Assembly (NCBI RefSeq): GCF_003477525.1
Contig: NZ_QUDO01000033.1
Coordinates: forward strand, 1 to 42,067
Reading direction: 5' to 3'
DNA from: Ruminococcus sp. AF41-9
GTDB taxonomy: Bacteria > Bacillota > Clostridia > Lachnospirales > Lachnospiraceae
Length of the DNA stretch: 42,067 nucleotides
Shown here: positions 8,260 to 17,302 of the stretch, piece by piece
Layout: every line of letters starts with the position of its first letter
Position numbering within the stretch: the stretch's first letter is position 1
The notes under the pieces: generated by a model
What the model was told of the DNA's origin: nothing
The model's database searches: none
Seen by the model: only the letters and a program-made list of their open reading frames with translations
Program-made: the position numbers and the translations under genes

Positions 8260-9237
8260 TTAAAGGTTATATTCTTTGTATAACTGCTCACGTCTTTCAG
8301 AGTCTGTTGAAACAATCTGTATTTCATCAATTCTCTGTTCTTGAATCAATCGATTAATCAGACTTCCCAAGCGGGCTTCTCCCTGTGCCTGTCCGATTAC
8401 CTGGCCTTCTGCACGTCCGATGGCCTGACCTTCTGCACGTCCGATGGCCTGGCCTTCTGCACGTCCGATGGCCTGGCCTTCTGCCTTCAGTCTTTCAGAT
8501 TCCAGTTCCAGAACTTTTCCTCCCATAATATCACCCAGTCCTTTCCGGACAGCCTCTTCTTCGCGGAAGATATAGTCCGAGATCTTTACAATTAGTTTCG
8601 TTAAATCTGTATACAGTTCCGACTTTCCTGTTTCTGACAGCTCCTTTTCCAGATTCACACGGATTTCCTCATATTCGTTTAATAATATCTGGAATAACTC
8701 CGGGTTCTCATTAAGATCGTGTCCTTTTTTCTCATATCTCATAATATAAAATGGCAGAAGCATCAGCAGATTTTTCTCAAAAATGCTGGCCTTTGTGTAA
8801 TCAGCCATTTTTATAGTTGGTATGGAATACAAATGCACCTTGCCATCCGGAAAGACCACTTCTGCCTCCAGATAATCCGGTGTATTTTCCGAACTTCTCA
8901 GAAACAGTACACATGACTTTGGAAATTCTATCCGGTATCTGCGCCCCTGCTTCTCGGCATGTTCTATGCTGATTGCAAAATCATATTCGATCATGCGTAT
9001 TGCCATTGTAGTATCATCTGTACTCTGGCATTCAATATGATACATTTTCTTTCCAATCAGCAGACAGGAGTCTGTAATAACTTCTCCGTTCTCCTGCTGG
9101 TGTTCGTTACGAAGCTGTGTGATCTTCACATCTTCCGGATATGAGGTATGAAATACTTCATTGATCAGTGGGACTGCCAGATAAGGCATCTTCTCAATCA
9201 TGGTACGGAATACATCATCAAAAATGGTATTGTTCAT
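8260..9237 (-). CDS. Rpn-like PD-(D/E)XK nuclease (putative transposase family), copy 1
   Basis: A 325-residue protein resembling the Rpn (recombination-promoting nuclease, transposase_31-like) group. The nuclease core has D56 (ITDSCLLIGKK) and the E-x-Q pair E69/Q71 (YHIECQS), the D...ExQ form seen in Rpn proteins. In E. coli, Rpn proteins are DNA endonucleases that stimulate RecA-independent recombination; this role is inferred here. The C-terminus carries 8-residue tandem repeats (GQAIGRAE three times, then GQVIGQAQ), followed by a conserved tail ending YKEYNL. An extended -10 and an AAAGGAG site precede the ATG. It is about 95 percent identical to the protein at 16293-17234 by eye, and the DNA match extends into both flanks. 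Confidence 0.78.
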   Translation of the reverse strand: MNNTIFDDVFRTMIEKMPYLAVPLINEVFHTSYPEDVKITQLRNEHQQENGEVITDSCLLIGKKMYHIECQSTDDTTMAIRMIEYDFAISIEHAEKQGRRYRIEFPKSCVLFLRSSENTPDYLEAEVVFPDGKVHLYSIPTIKMADYTKASIFEKNLLMLLPFYIMRYEKKGHDLNENPELFQILLNEYEEIRVNLEKELSETGKSELYTDLTKLIVKISDYIFREEEAVRKGLGDIMGGKVLELESERLKAEGQAIGRAEGQAIGRAEGQAIGRAEGQVIGQAQGEARLGSLINRLIQEQRIDEIQIVSTDSERREQLYKEYNL

Positions 9238-9260
9238 ATGACACTCCTTTTTGTACCTAC

Positions 9261-9269
9261 ATTATAACA
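9261..9269 (-). promoter_or_regulatory. Extended -10 promoter of rpn copy 1
   Basis: Read on the minus strand this is TGTTATAAT, an extended -10, about 25 bases upstream of the start codon. The same motif is conserved before copy 2. No clear -35 is seen. Confidence 0.6.
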
Positions 9270-9626
9270 TTTGGACGGGTTTTATTAAATACAAAATCTC
9301 TTTTGAAGCTATGTATTTTTTATCTTTGGAATCAGTGGCAGACATTGCCAGAAAAATCCTTTATAAGGATATCTTAGATGATTACTGATGTCTTAACTAT
9401 ACAATATTTGTAACCGTATGACAAGCCTGTTTTTTACTGAATAAATCTTTGAAAATATTAGAATGTCCTTTAAAATGCTTATATAAATATGATTTCTATA
9501 GAAAATCCATTTTAAATAGTATTTATAAGTAAACATTGATTACTATATACACCCACAAGTTTCCTGTATTTGCAGTTACTTTTCCATAAAAACAACCTAT
9601 ACATCACCCAAAGGGGAACTATAATC
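9270..9626. promoter_or_regulatory. Divergent intergenic region, rpn copy 1 and surface gene 1
   Basis: The rpn-proximal part, to about 9458, is homologous in inverted orientation to 16076-16292. The surface-proximal part is very AT-rich and holds the leader of the surface gene, ending in AAAGGGGAACTATAATC directly before the ATG; these 17 bases are identical before surface gene 2. A part of this leader (about 9565-9620) also matches 16014-16075 in decayed form. A promoter for the surface gene must lie here, but I cannot choose one confidently. Confidence 0.55.
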
Positions 9627-12600
9627 ATGACAAAGATTAAAAACACAAAGAAGGGCATGGCAAAAAAGACATTAAGTATGTCACTTGTTGTTGCAATGCT
9701 TGCTACTTCTAACGTACCAGTTTGGGCAGCAGAGTTCAGTGCTGGTGAAGGTGTAACAGAATTTTCTTCAGAAGCAGAAGCTCCTGTTGTGGAAGCTCCG
9801 GCTGTAGATGATACTGAAGGAGTTATTACTGATAGTGCAACTGCATCTAATACAGCACAGTCTGTTGTATTCTATCAGAATGGACAGGCTGTACAGAATG
9901 AAGCAGTTGTTCAAGAGGGTACACTTACAGCTACTGTAACACTTGCAAACAGTGCTGCAACAGCTACTATTAAGCTTCTTAATAATGACACTTCAGATAC
10001 TACAACATATGCTGAAAATACACTTACTAATGCAAATGTAGTTTCCGTATCATATGAGCTTAAACAGAGTGATATCGGAAAAACATTTAAGGTTGAAGTT
10101 AAAGATGGAGGCAACACTGTTGCAACAACAGCTATTATTAAAGTTGTTGAATCCGCAACTGTTTTAACTGGAACCCCAACTATTGATGCAGGCGTTGATA
10201 AAGATAAAATCGTTGCAGGAACAGTATTAACAGCAAAAACTGATAACATGGGACCAGAAGGAACTACATTTAAATATCAGTGGCAGGCAACAAATGATAA
10301 AGGTGAATGGGTTAACATTGACAAAGCAATTTCTGCAACATATACAGTAGCAAATGGCCTTTATGGAAAACAGGTACGTGTAGCTGTTTATTCAGGAGAT
10401 AAATTTGAAACAGAAAAGGCATCTGTTTCTGAAGCAGTTGCTGTTGGTGCAAGAAAATTAAGTGATGCAGATCAGGCCGGTGGTATTTTAAAAACTGGTT
10501 TTAACAGAACAATGCTTGGCATTTCAGAAAAAACTTTTAATATTGAAAGTAAGAGAAATGAATTAATTGCTGATGCAGCCAGCGCTGATAATAATGAGAT
10601 TCGTGTTGGATATAAAAAATTAGATGGTACTGAAAAAGTTCTGGAATATGGTAAAGATTATACATTGACTTATGATCAGCTTTACCATCTTGGAAAAGTA
10701 AATGTAATTGTCACTATCCTTCCTACAGAAAATACCGATTATACAAATGATACATATACTGGATTAGCATATACGCTTGTTCCTGGATCTACGATGGATG
10801 GATATGCTATTGAAAAATCCAGCAAAACATATGAATACAGCGGACAGAAAGTAACTCCGGAAGTGTCTAAAGTAACCTATAACGGTCAGACTCTTCCAAC
10901 ATCCGATTATACAATTCAGGAAGTTGGTCCAGATGCTGGAACTTATACATTAAGTGTTAATGTTACTGACAGAACTTTAGTATACAAAGATGCATCCGGT
11001 AAAGATGTTACCGTTACAATTGATAAAAAGAATATGTCAAAACATGACGCAGACTTTGACGTTGTAATTCCGGAAGAAGTATGGAAAGCAGATGCAACAG
11101 ATGTACAGAAAAACGGTGTTAAAAATGCAAAAATTAAAATGTATGATACTGTTGCAGACCCAAATAAGACAAATGATCTTCTTACAAGTGGCGACTTTGA
11201 AATCACATGTGTAAACTGGTCTGATTCTGCAATCAAAAAGACAATCAAAATTACTGCAAAAGATTCTGCCAAGAACTATCAGAGTGCGATTACTCGCGAT
11301 GGCGAAGCAACTAAGAGCGATATTAATGAGTTCAAATCTGCATTCTTAAATGCTTTAGCAGGTGGAAATAACCTCATTTACAATGGTAAAGAACAGGATT
11401 ATCTTGGAAAACTTTTAAGTGCTAACAATGGTTCTATCACATTAAATGGTACTAAACTTTTCCTGAACAGAGATTTCACATATAAGATTACTCAGGGTGG
11501 AACTAACGCAGGAGATGTATCTTATACTATTACAGGTGCTAAAGATTATGCTAATACTGAGATGATTTTAAGCAATGCTTATAAGATTCAGCAGGCAACA
11601 TTTAATAGCGCTCAGGTAAAAGATAACAGAACTACAAACAATAAATTAATCGTTTCCTTCAACCCATCTCTGGGTGACAAAGGTGCTGATATCAGCAACT
11701 ATAACATTCTTGCAAAAGATGTATATAAAGCATGGATGACAGATGGACACTATGATCTGACTCTGGACAAAGACTTCTGGCTTGATAAAACAAATACATC
11801 TAATACAACGCTTGTATATAAACCAACTGTTGCAGAAAATAAAGTTGCCGGACACGGAAAGAATGAAAACTTCAAACAGACAGCCAGAACAACAGACAGA
11901 GATTCTATTACAGCTGAATTAACAGCAAAAGATCTCAGCGATAAGGATATTACAGTTAAAGTTGTTGATGCTTCTTACAACAGTGGAAAAGTTGTTACTC
12001 CAACCATTAAAGTTGTTTACACAGACAAAGATGGAAAAGAATATGAAATCAGTGATGATTACTACACTGTAGAGGTTGAACGTGCCGCTGTAAATGAAGG
12101 TGACAAAGGTAAGATTAACGTAAAAGCAAAAACAATTGCTGCTGCTGATAAAGCCAAATATCCACAGATGTACACAGGAAACCAGATGATAGAATATACT
12201 GTTGGTACTCCAAGCCTTGAAGGTGGAAAGATCGTTGCAACAAATGGTCTGGAAACACTTCCAAGTGTTGCTTACAGTGCAGAGCAGGCTGCTTCTACTA
12301 AGGGAATCATTCTGGAAGCTGGCAAATATGTTGTAAAAGATAAGAGTGGCAATGTCGTAGATCCAAAATACTATGACGTGACATTCGCAGATAACAAGAA
12401 AGCCGGAACAGCAACTATCACAGTTACAGGTAAAGCTCCATACAAGGGAAGCGTAAGTGCAAACTTCACAATCACTAACGCAACACTTCCAAGCGGAACT
12501 GTAACTTTAATGTCTGATAAATTAAGCAAGACTTATACAGGGGAAGAAATCAGCCTTGTAAAAGGAACTGACTATACAATCACAGGAGAACTTGCAAAAT

Positions 12601-13844
12601 TAACAGAAGGAACCGACTACATGGTTTCCTATGAAAACGCAGTAAATGTTACAACCACAAGTAGCAAAGCAAAGATCAAATTCGTAGGTATCGGAAGCTA
12701 TGCAGGCGAACTTGTAAAAACATTCGATATCACACCAGCTAAGATCACTGCATCTGATGTAGCTCTTGGAGATGCAACCTATGCAGGTGGAAAAACTGTA
12801 AAACCATCCGTTACAATCACAGTTCCAGGTGGAAAGACAACTCTTGTAGAAGGTACAGATTATACAGTAAATTATGTACCGGCAGCTACAAACGTAGGCG
12901 ATAAAGGTAAAGTCGTTATCACATATAAAGATAATGCAAACCTGAATACAGCTGATTCCGTAAAAGAAGTAGAATACGGCGTAACAGCTAAAGACCTGAA
13001 AGATGTAACCATCGCAGCAGTTGCTGATCAGGAAGCAACCGGCGAACAGGTAAAACCGGCTCTGACTGTAACAATTGATTCCGTTACACTGAAAGAAGGC
13101 GTTGACTATCAGGTAACTTACGGAGAAAACAAAGAAGTTGGTACAGGTACAGCAACCATTACTCCGGTAGACGGAAACAAGAACTACACAGGATCCCAGG
13201 AAGTATCCTTCAATATCATCAAGGCTAAACCAGAAGTAGGTCAGGCAATGATTTCTGACGTAAAAGTTTCTGGAAATACTGTAACACCGATCCTTTCCGG
13301 TGATGTAGACGGAGCAGTTGGATATGACTATGTACTTGCTACAGAAGAGAATGTAACTGATGGACGTGTCGATATCAGTAAAAATATTCTTTCCACACAT
13401 ACAAACTTCTATTATGTACCAGAAGGCACATACTATGTATACTGCCATGCATGGAAACGTGGAGAAGACGGAAAGAAAGTATTCGGAGAATGGTCTAACA
13501 TCAAAGCCGTTACTGTAACAGCAAAAACACCTTCTACACCAACTGTAACAAGTGTAAAAGTAAAAGGATCTACTGTAACTGTTACTTATACAGCATCTGA
13601 AGATGCAACAGGCTATGACGTTGTTCTTGGATCTTCTGTAAAGAAAGTAAACGGTGAAAAACGTCCGGTTGATTATGGAACACTGATTAAGAAGAATGTA
13701 AAAGAAGGAACAGTAACTGTAACATTCAAGAATGTACCGGCTGGTAAATACTATGCAGGACTTCATTCTTACAACAGAACATCTGAAGATGGAAAGAAAG
13801 TATTCAGCAAATGGTCTAATTACAAAACTGTAACTGTAAAATAA
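9627..13844 (+). CDS. Large secreted repeat protein 1 (YDG-like and Fn3-like domains)
   Basis: A 1405-residue exported protein. The frame opens at 9570, but the ATG at 9627 follows AAAGGGGAACTATAATC and starts the conserved leader MTKIKNTKKGMAKKTLSMSL, with a signal-peptide cleavage likely after VWAA. The middle is built from roughly 75-residue beta-rich units, recognised by about eight D-Y-x-V/L motifs (for example EGTDYTVNY, EGVDYQVTYG), each followed by a G-x-A/K-x-x-I/V-x-I strand. This resembles MBG/YDG bacterial surface domains. The last 185 residues are two Fn3-like domains (YDYVLATEEN, then YDVVLGSS), almost identical to those of surface protein 2. No LPXTG motif, S-layer homology domain or membrane anchor is seen, so attachment is unclear. 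A likely adhesin or cell-surface matrix protein; its ligand is unknown. Confidence 0.85.
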   Translation: MTKIKNTKKGMAKKTLSMSLVVAMLATSNVPVWAAEFSAGEGVTEFSSEAEAPVVEAPAVDDTEGVITDSATASNTAQSVVFYQNGQAVQNEAVVQEGTLTATVTLANSAATATIKLLNNDTSDTTTYAENTLTNANVVSVSYELKQSDIGKTFKVEVKDGGNTVATTAIIKVVESATVLTGTPTIDAGVDKDKIVAGTVLTAKTDNMGPEGTTFKYQWQATNDKGEWVNIDKAISATYTVANGLYGKQVRVAVYSGDKFETEKASVSEAVAVGARKLSDADQAGGILKTGFNRTMLGISEKTFNIESKRNELIADAASADNNEIRVGYKKLDGTEKVLEYGKDYTLTYDQLYHLGKVNVIVTILPTENTDYTNDTYTGLAYTLVPGSTMDGYAIEKSSKTYEYSGQKVTPEVSKVTYNGQTLPTSDYTIQEVGPDAGTYTLSVNVTDRTLVYKDASGKDVTVTIDKKNMSKHDADFDVVIPEEVWKADATDVQKNGVKNAKIKMYDTVADPNKTNDLLTSGDFEITCVNWSDSAIKKTIKITAKDSAKNYQSAITRDGEATKSDINEFKSAFLNALAGGNNLIYNGKEQDYLGKLLSANNGSITLNGTKLFLNRDFTYKITQGGTNAGDVSYTITGAKDYANTEMILSNAYKIQQATFNSAQVKDNRTTNNKLIVSFNPSLGDKGADISNYNILAKDVYKAWMTDGHYDLTLDKDFWLDKTNTSNTTLVYKPTVAENKVAGHGKNENFKQTARTTDRDSITAELTAKDLSDKDITVKVVDASYNSGKVVTPTIKVVYTDKDGKEYEISDDYYTVEVERAAVNEGDKGKINVKAKTIAAADKAKYPQMYTGNQMIEYTVGTPSLEGGKIVATNGLETLPSVAYSAEQAASTKGIILEAGKYVVKDKSGNVVDPKYYDVTFADNKKAGTATITVTGKAPYKGSVSANFTITNATLPSGTVTLMSDKLSKTYTGEEISLVKGTDYTITGELAKLTEGTDYMVSYENAVNVTTTSSKAKIKFVGIGSYAGELVKTFDITPAKITASDVALGDATYAGGKTVKPSVTITVPGGKTTLVEGTDYTVNYVPAATNVGDKGKVVITYKDNANLNTADSVKEVEYGVTAKDLKDVTIAAVADQEATGEQVKPALTVTIDSVTLKEGVDYQVTYGENKEVGTGTATITPVDGNKNYTGSQEVSFNIIKAKPEVGQAMISDVKVSGNTVTPILSGDVDGAVGYDYVLATEENVTDGRVDISKNILSTHTNFYYVPEGTYYVYCHAWKRGEDGKKVFGEWSNIKAVTVTAKTPSTPTVTSVKVKGSTVTVTYTASEDATGYDVVLGSSVKKVNGEKRPVDYGTLIKKNVKEGTVTVTFKNVPAGKYYAGLHSYNRTSEDGKKVFSKWSNYKTVTVK

Positions 13845-13881
13845 TCCCTTTGGGTAATTAAATACAGATTCCTAAAAAGAA

Positions 13882-13910
13882 AGGCTCTGGCTCTTGTGAC
13901 CAGGGCTTTT
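13882..13910 (+). terminator. Surface-gene terminator T1 (copy B)
   Basis: GGCTCTGG pairs with CCAGGGCT, followed by a TTTTC run. It lies 38 bases past the surface gene stop. Confidence 0.8.
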
Positions 13911-13933
13911 CTTCATTCATAAAATCACAGATA

Positions 13934-13979
13934 AACAGCCAGACGATAAGATTTTCATCCTACTGTCTGGCTGTTTTTT
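13934..13979 (-). terminator. Terminator T2 (copy B), overlapping the methyltransferase 3' end
   Basis: AAACAGCCAGAC pairs with GTCTGGCTGTTT, flanked by a T-run. It matches the terminators that follow rpn genes elsewhere in the window. Here no rpn is present; the methyltransferase reading frame runs into the stem and stops inside it. Confidence 0.75.
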
Positions 13980-15196
13980 GTTATACAATATTGGCAATGT
14001 AGCTTTTCTAAGATTAGTTCATTTTGTACTTCGTAACTGTCAATTACTATTATATTTTCCGGAATATCCTTACGCGGAAACATTTGCTGATAATCTATAT
14101 GCGTTCTTATAAGAATCATAAAACAACAATTCTTTGAAGCTCCGGATTTTATCATTTTTTTCAAAGCATCCCCGAGAGTTTCATCTTCTTTCTGGATTTT
14201 AATGCTTATCGGTTTTCCATCAATATATTCTTTTAAAAATCCATCAATTCCACTATTTCTTTGTACAGGAACTGCATTAAAATGTTTTAAAATATCCATT
14301 TGGGAATCAGACAGATTTCTGTATGCTTTTTTACCCTTCTTTAAAAGAAAAGATTCTGTTTTTATTAAAGATTCCAGTCTTTTGTTTGCCAATGCTACAG
14401 CATCTGGTGAAATATCTATTCCCAGATATTTTCGATTCAGCATTTTGGCAGCAACAACTGTAGTTCCGGAGCCCATAAAGGGATCAATAATGAAATCGCC
14501 CTCATCTGTTACCAAACGCAGAATCTGTTCCAGCAAAAGAATTGGTTTCTGTGTTGGATAGCCAACTCGTTCTTTGGCCTTTGGATTAAGATAAGGGATT
14601 TCCCAGACATCTGACAGGGGGACTCCTTTTTTACTTTGTCCAATCACAATTTCACCATCCGCATTATATTTATAGACTGCTTTTCCGTTTTTATTTCTTG
14701 CTCTTTCCTGAAGAATCTGATCAATATTTGTCGTCTCAGAATATTCTGTGTAAATCCTATTAAATTTGAATTGAGAAGTCTTACTGTAAAAAAGTATGAC
14801 CTGATGGTTATTTAAGAGTCCTTTTTTAGAATTAGACCACCTTTTATAACTCCAGATAATCTCACTCTGGAAATTTGAAATTCCAAAAATCTTATCCATC
14901 AATACTTTTAGATAATGAGAAGCATTTCTATCACAATGAACAAAAATGCTTCCTGTTTCTTTTAAGACTCTTCTACACTGTACGAGACGTTTTTTCATAT
15001 AATAAAGATAGTCGTCCATGTCTTTCCAGGTATCATCAAAGATATATTCTTTACTATTTTTTGATGATACCATTCGCTGCTTTTCCTGAGTGCAAAAGGG
15101 CGGATCAAGATATATCATATCCGCAGTATTTTCTGCGATTGTTCCAAGTATATCTAATGCATCACCCCAAATTACTTCATTTTCTTTCAATTTCAT
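13955..15196 (-). CDS. DNA methyltransferase of a type II restriction-modification system
   Basis: A 413-residue S-adenosylmethionine-dependent DNA amino-methyltransferase (N6-adenine or N4-cytosine). The catalytic DPPF is at residues 31-34, and the SAM-binding FMGSGTT comes later, at about residue 237, the order of beta-class enzymes. VFVHCDRNASHYLK-like and GYPTQKP motifs are also present (here SIFVHCDRNASHYLK and RVGYPTQKPILLLEQ). About 120 residues after the catalytic part have no clear match and may contribute to target recognition. Its ATG follows directly on the stop codon of the upstream nuclease gene, so the two are translationally coupled. The final residues (KNSQTVG) are encoded by a terminator stem that elsewhere belongs to rpn, suggesting insertion at that point. 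Confidence 0.9.
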   Translation of the reverse strand: MKLKENEVIWGDALDILGTIAENTADMIYLDPPFCTQEKQRMVSSKNSKEYIFDDTWKDMDDYLYYMKKRLVQCRRVLKETGSIFVHCDRNASHYLKVLMDKIFGISNFQSEIIWSYKRWSNSKKGLLNNHQVILFYSKTSQFKFNRIYTEYSETTNIDQILQERARNKNGKAVYKYNADGEIVIGQSKKGVPLSDVWEIPYLNPKAKERVGYPTQKPILLLEQILRLVTDEGDFIIDPFMGSGTTVVAAKMLNRKYLGIDISPDAVALANKRLESLIKTESFLLKKGKKAYRNLSDSQMDILKHFNAVPVQRNSGIDGFLKEYIDGKPISIKIQKEDETLGDALKKMIKSGASKNCCFMILIRTHIDYQQMFPRKDIPENIIVIDSYEVQNELILEKLHCQYCITKNSQTVG

Positions 15197-15802
15197 TTAC
15201 TCCATATTTTCCAGTATTTTCTTTAAATCAATCCCGGTACAGTTTTTCAGATAATTCCAGGCGTCTTCACCAGAATAATATTCGCCTCCAATTTCTTCAT
15301 ATAGTTGCTTTAAATGTGCTTGTACACGAATTGCCTGATTACGATTAGGTTCAAAAAACATAAGTCGAACAGGTTGATATCCTGCATTCTTGATGATCTG
15401 TATTCTTTTGGACTCTTTCTTAATATGATCACCATCTGTAGTTGCATCTTTCCATTTGATTTCAAAGGCTTTTTTCCCAACCAGACAGTCAATCTCAACA
15501 GTTTTAGGACTTTTATCAATGGTATTAGGGATTTTTTCTTTCGCTTTTGCATCAGGGAAAATTTCCATAAGACAATTTATCACCAGTTCTTCCAGCATAG
15601 ATCCTGCATATTTATATAAAAAACGACCTACATTTTGTTGAAAATCAATCTGGTATCCTTCTTCATCTGAAAATCCCAATGCATGATACATCAGATAATG
15701 CTCCGTACTGTCATGCTACATTTCTCTTTTACGTTCTTCGATTTTCTTATGTAATGCCTCTTTGTATTTTGAGATTATCTCTGTTAAGCGTTCTTCGTTC
15801 AT
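15197..15802 (-). pseudogene. ApaLI-like restriction endonuclease interrupted by an in-frame TAG
   Basis: The intact part (15691 to 15197) encodes 164 residues with a PD-(D/E)XK-type core, EIDCLVGKKAFEIKWKDATT followed by DGDHIKKE. This resembles the ApaLI family, whose founding member cuts GTGCAC; the specificity here is inferred. The frame extends upstream to an ATG at 15802 with a GGGG Shine-Dalgarno and a promoter, and reads MNEERLTEIISKYKEALHKK and eight more codons before TAG at 15716-15718. After the TAG the frame resumes with HDSTEHYL and then the Met at 15691. GGAG nine bases before that Met could allow internal reinitiation, so a shortened active enzyme is possible. The partner methyltransferase appears intact. 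Confidence 0.75.
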
Positions 15803-15853
15803 TAAGACATCCCCTTATTATTAGACGGTTTATTTGCAAAAATTGTTATAATT

Positions 15854-15882
15854 ATAATAGCACAATGACTGGCAAGTATCAA
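15854..15882 (-). promoter_or_regulatory. Sigma-A-type promoter of the restriction-modification operon
   Basis: On the minus strand TTGATA (15882-15877) and TATTAT (15859-15854) are separated by exactly 17 bases, about 50 bases upstream of the ATG at 15802. Confidence 0.65.
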
Positions 15883-16013
15883 CGCGAATAATTATTCATA
15901 TAACTTCCAAGTAACACGGAACATCTTTCGGTTCATATATAAGCATAATTTATATGAAAATTCTAGTATAAATCATACTTATAAATATATATCATTTATT
16001 ATATGCAGGTGTA

Positions 16014-16075
16014 AATTTCTTATATCCACAGTTACTTTTCTATGAAATTAATCTGTCAACCATCCAAAGTTGTTC
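16014..16075 (+). other. Decayed leader of a surface-protein gene
   Basis: This segment aligns without gaps, at about 65 percent identity by eye, to the leader immediately upstream of surface gene 1 (about 9558-9619). It includes a shared CAGTTACTTTTC and a CCAAAG near the ribosome-site position. No surface reading frame follows. Instead the sequence switches to the rpn upstream region at about 16076. The rest of 15883-16013 is AT-rich with nothing recognisable. Confidence 0.55.
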
Positions 16076-16264
16076 AAATGCATTCAAAGATTTATACGAT
16101 AAAAAACAGACTTGTCATGTGGACACAGATATTGTATAGTTAAAATATAAGTAACTATTTGAAATTTTCTTATAGATGATTTTCTAGGCGATATCTGCCA
16201 TTATTCCAAAGATAAAAATACATAACTTCAAAAGAGATTCTGTATTTAATAAAACCGATCAAAA

Positions 16265-16273
16265 TGTTATAAT
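16265..16273 (+). promoter_or_regulatory. Extended -10 promoter of rpn copy 2
   Basis: TGTTATAAT, conserved with copy 1, lies 20 bases upstream of the start codon. AAAGGAG at about 16280-16286 is the ribosome site. Confidence 0.6.
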
Positions 16274-16292
16274 ACAGGTAAAGGAGTGTCAC

Positions 16293-17234
16293 ATGCACAA
16301 TACGATTTTTGATGATGTATTCCGTACCATGATTGAGAAGATGCCTTATCTGGCAGTTCCGCTGATCAATGAAGTATTTCATACCTCATATCCGGAAGAT
16401 GTGAAGATCATACAGCTTCGTAACGAACACCAGCAGGAGAACGGAGAAGTTATTACAGACTCCTGTCTGCTGATTGGAAAGAAAATGTATCATATTGAAT
16501 GCCAGAGTACAGATGATACTACAATGGCAATACGCATGATCGAATATGATTTTGCGATCAGGATAGAACATGCAGAGAAGCAGGGGCGCAGATACCGGAT
16601 AGAATTTCCAAAATCATGTGTACTGTTTCTGAGAAGCTCGAAAAACACCCCTGATCATTTGGAAGCAGAGGTGGTCTTTCCGGATGGCAGGGTACATTTA
16701 TATTCAATACCGACGATAAAAATGGCTGATTACACCAAAAACAGCATTTTTGAGAAAAATCTGCTGATGCTGCTGCCATTTTACATTATAAGATATGAGA
16801 AAAAAGGACACGATCTTAATGAGGACCCGGAGTTATTCCAGATATTATTAAACGAGTATGAGGAGATCCGTGTGAATCTGGAAAAAGAACTGTCGGAAAC
16901 AGGAAGATCAGAACTGTATACAGATCTGACGAAACTAATTGTAAAGATCTCGGACTATATCTTCCGTGAAGAAGATGAGATCCGGAAAGGGCTGGGTGAT
17001 ATTATGGGAGGAAAAGTTCTGGAACTGGAATCTGAAAGACTTAAGGCAGAAGGCCAGGCCATCGGACGTGCAGAAGGACGTGCAGAAGGCCAGGTAATCG
17101 GACAGGCACAGGGAGAAGCCCGCTTGGGAAGTCTGATTAATCGATTGATTCAAGAACAGAGAATTGATGAAATACAGATTGTTTCAACAGACTCTGAAAG
17201 ACGTGAGCAGTTATACAAAGAATATAATCTTTAA
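16293..17234 (+). CDS. Rpn-like PD-(D/E)XK nuclease (putative transposase family), copy 2
   Basis: A 313-residue near-duplicate of the protein at 8260-9237, in the opposite orientation. About a dozen residues differ in the first 245. The active-site residues D56, E69 and Q71 are conserved. The repeat tail is shorter: GQAIGRAE once, a partial GRAE, then GQVIGQAQ. Homology to copy 1 begins about 215 bp upstream of the ATG and runs through both downstream hairpins. Each copy has its own promoter and ribosome site, and both look functional. Copy 2 is preceded by a decayed surface-gene leader pointing the same way, unlike copy 1, which is divergent from its surface gene. Confidence 0.78.
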   Translation: MHNTIFDDVFRTMIEKMPYLAVPLINEVFHTSYPEDVKIIQLRNEHQQENGEVITDSCLLIGKKMYHIECQSTDDTTMAIRMIEYDFAIRIEHAEKQGRRYRIEFPKSCVLFLRSSKNTPDHLEAEVVFPDGRVHLYSIPTIKMADYTKNSIFEKNLLMLLPFYIIRYEKKGHDLNEDPELFQILLNEYEEIRVNLEKELSETGRSELYTDLTKLIVKISDYIFREEDEIRKGLGDIMGGKVLELESERLKAEGQAIGRAEGRAEGQVIGQAQGEARLGSLINRLIQEQRIDEIQIVSTDSERREQLYKEYNL

Positions 17235-17241
17235 CAGAAAA

Positions 17242-17283
17242 TAGTCGGACTGTAGGATGAGATTCTTATAGTCCGGCTGTTTA
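17242..17283 (+). terminator. rpn terminator T2 (copy C)
   Basis: AGTCGGACT pairs with AGTCCGGCT (with a G-U pair) around a loop of about 20 bases, followed by GTTTA. Confidence 0.7.
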
Positions 17284-17302
17284 ATGTAAATTTGAGAATG
17301 AC

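Noticed and set aside
12600..13766. Long open frame (388 codons) antisense to surface gene 1, with a similar one at 22948-23775 antisense to gene 2
   Set aside because: It is rich in Cys, Tyr and Phe, has no ribosome site, and mirrors the codon pattern of the repeat domains on the other strand. The two resemble each other only because the sense genes do.
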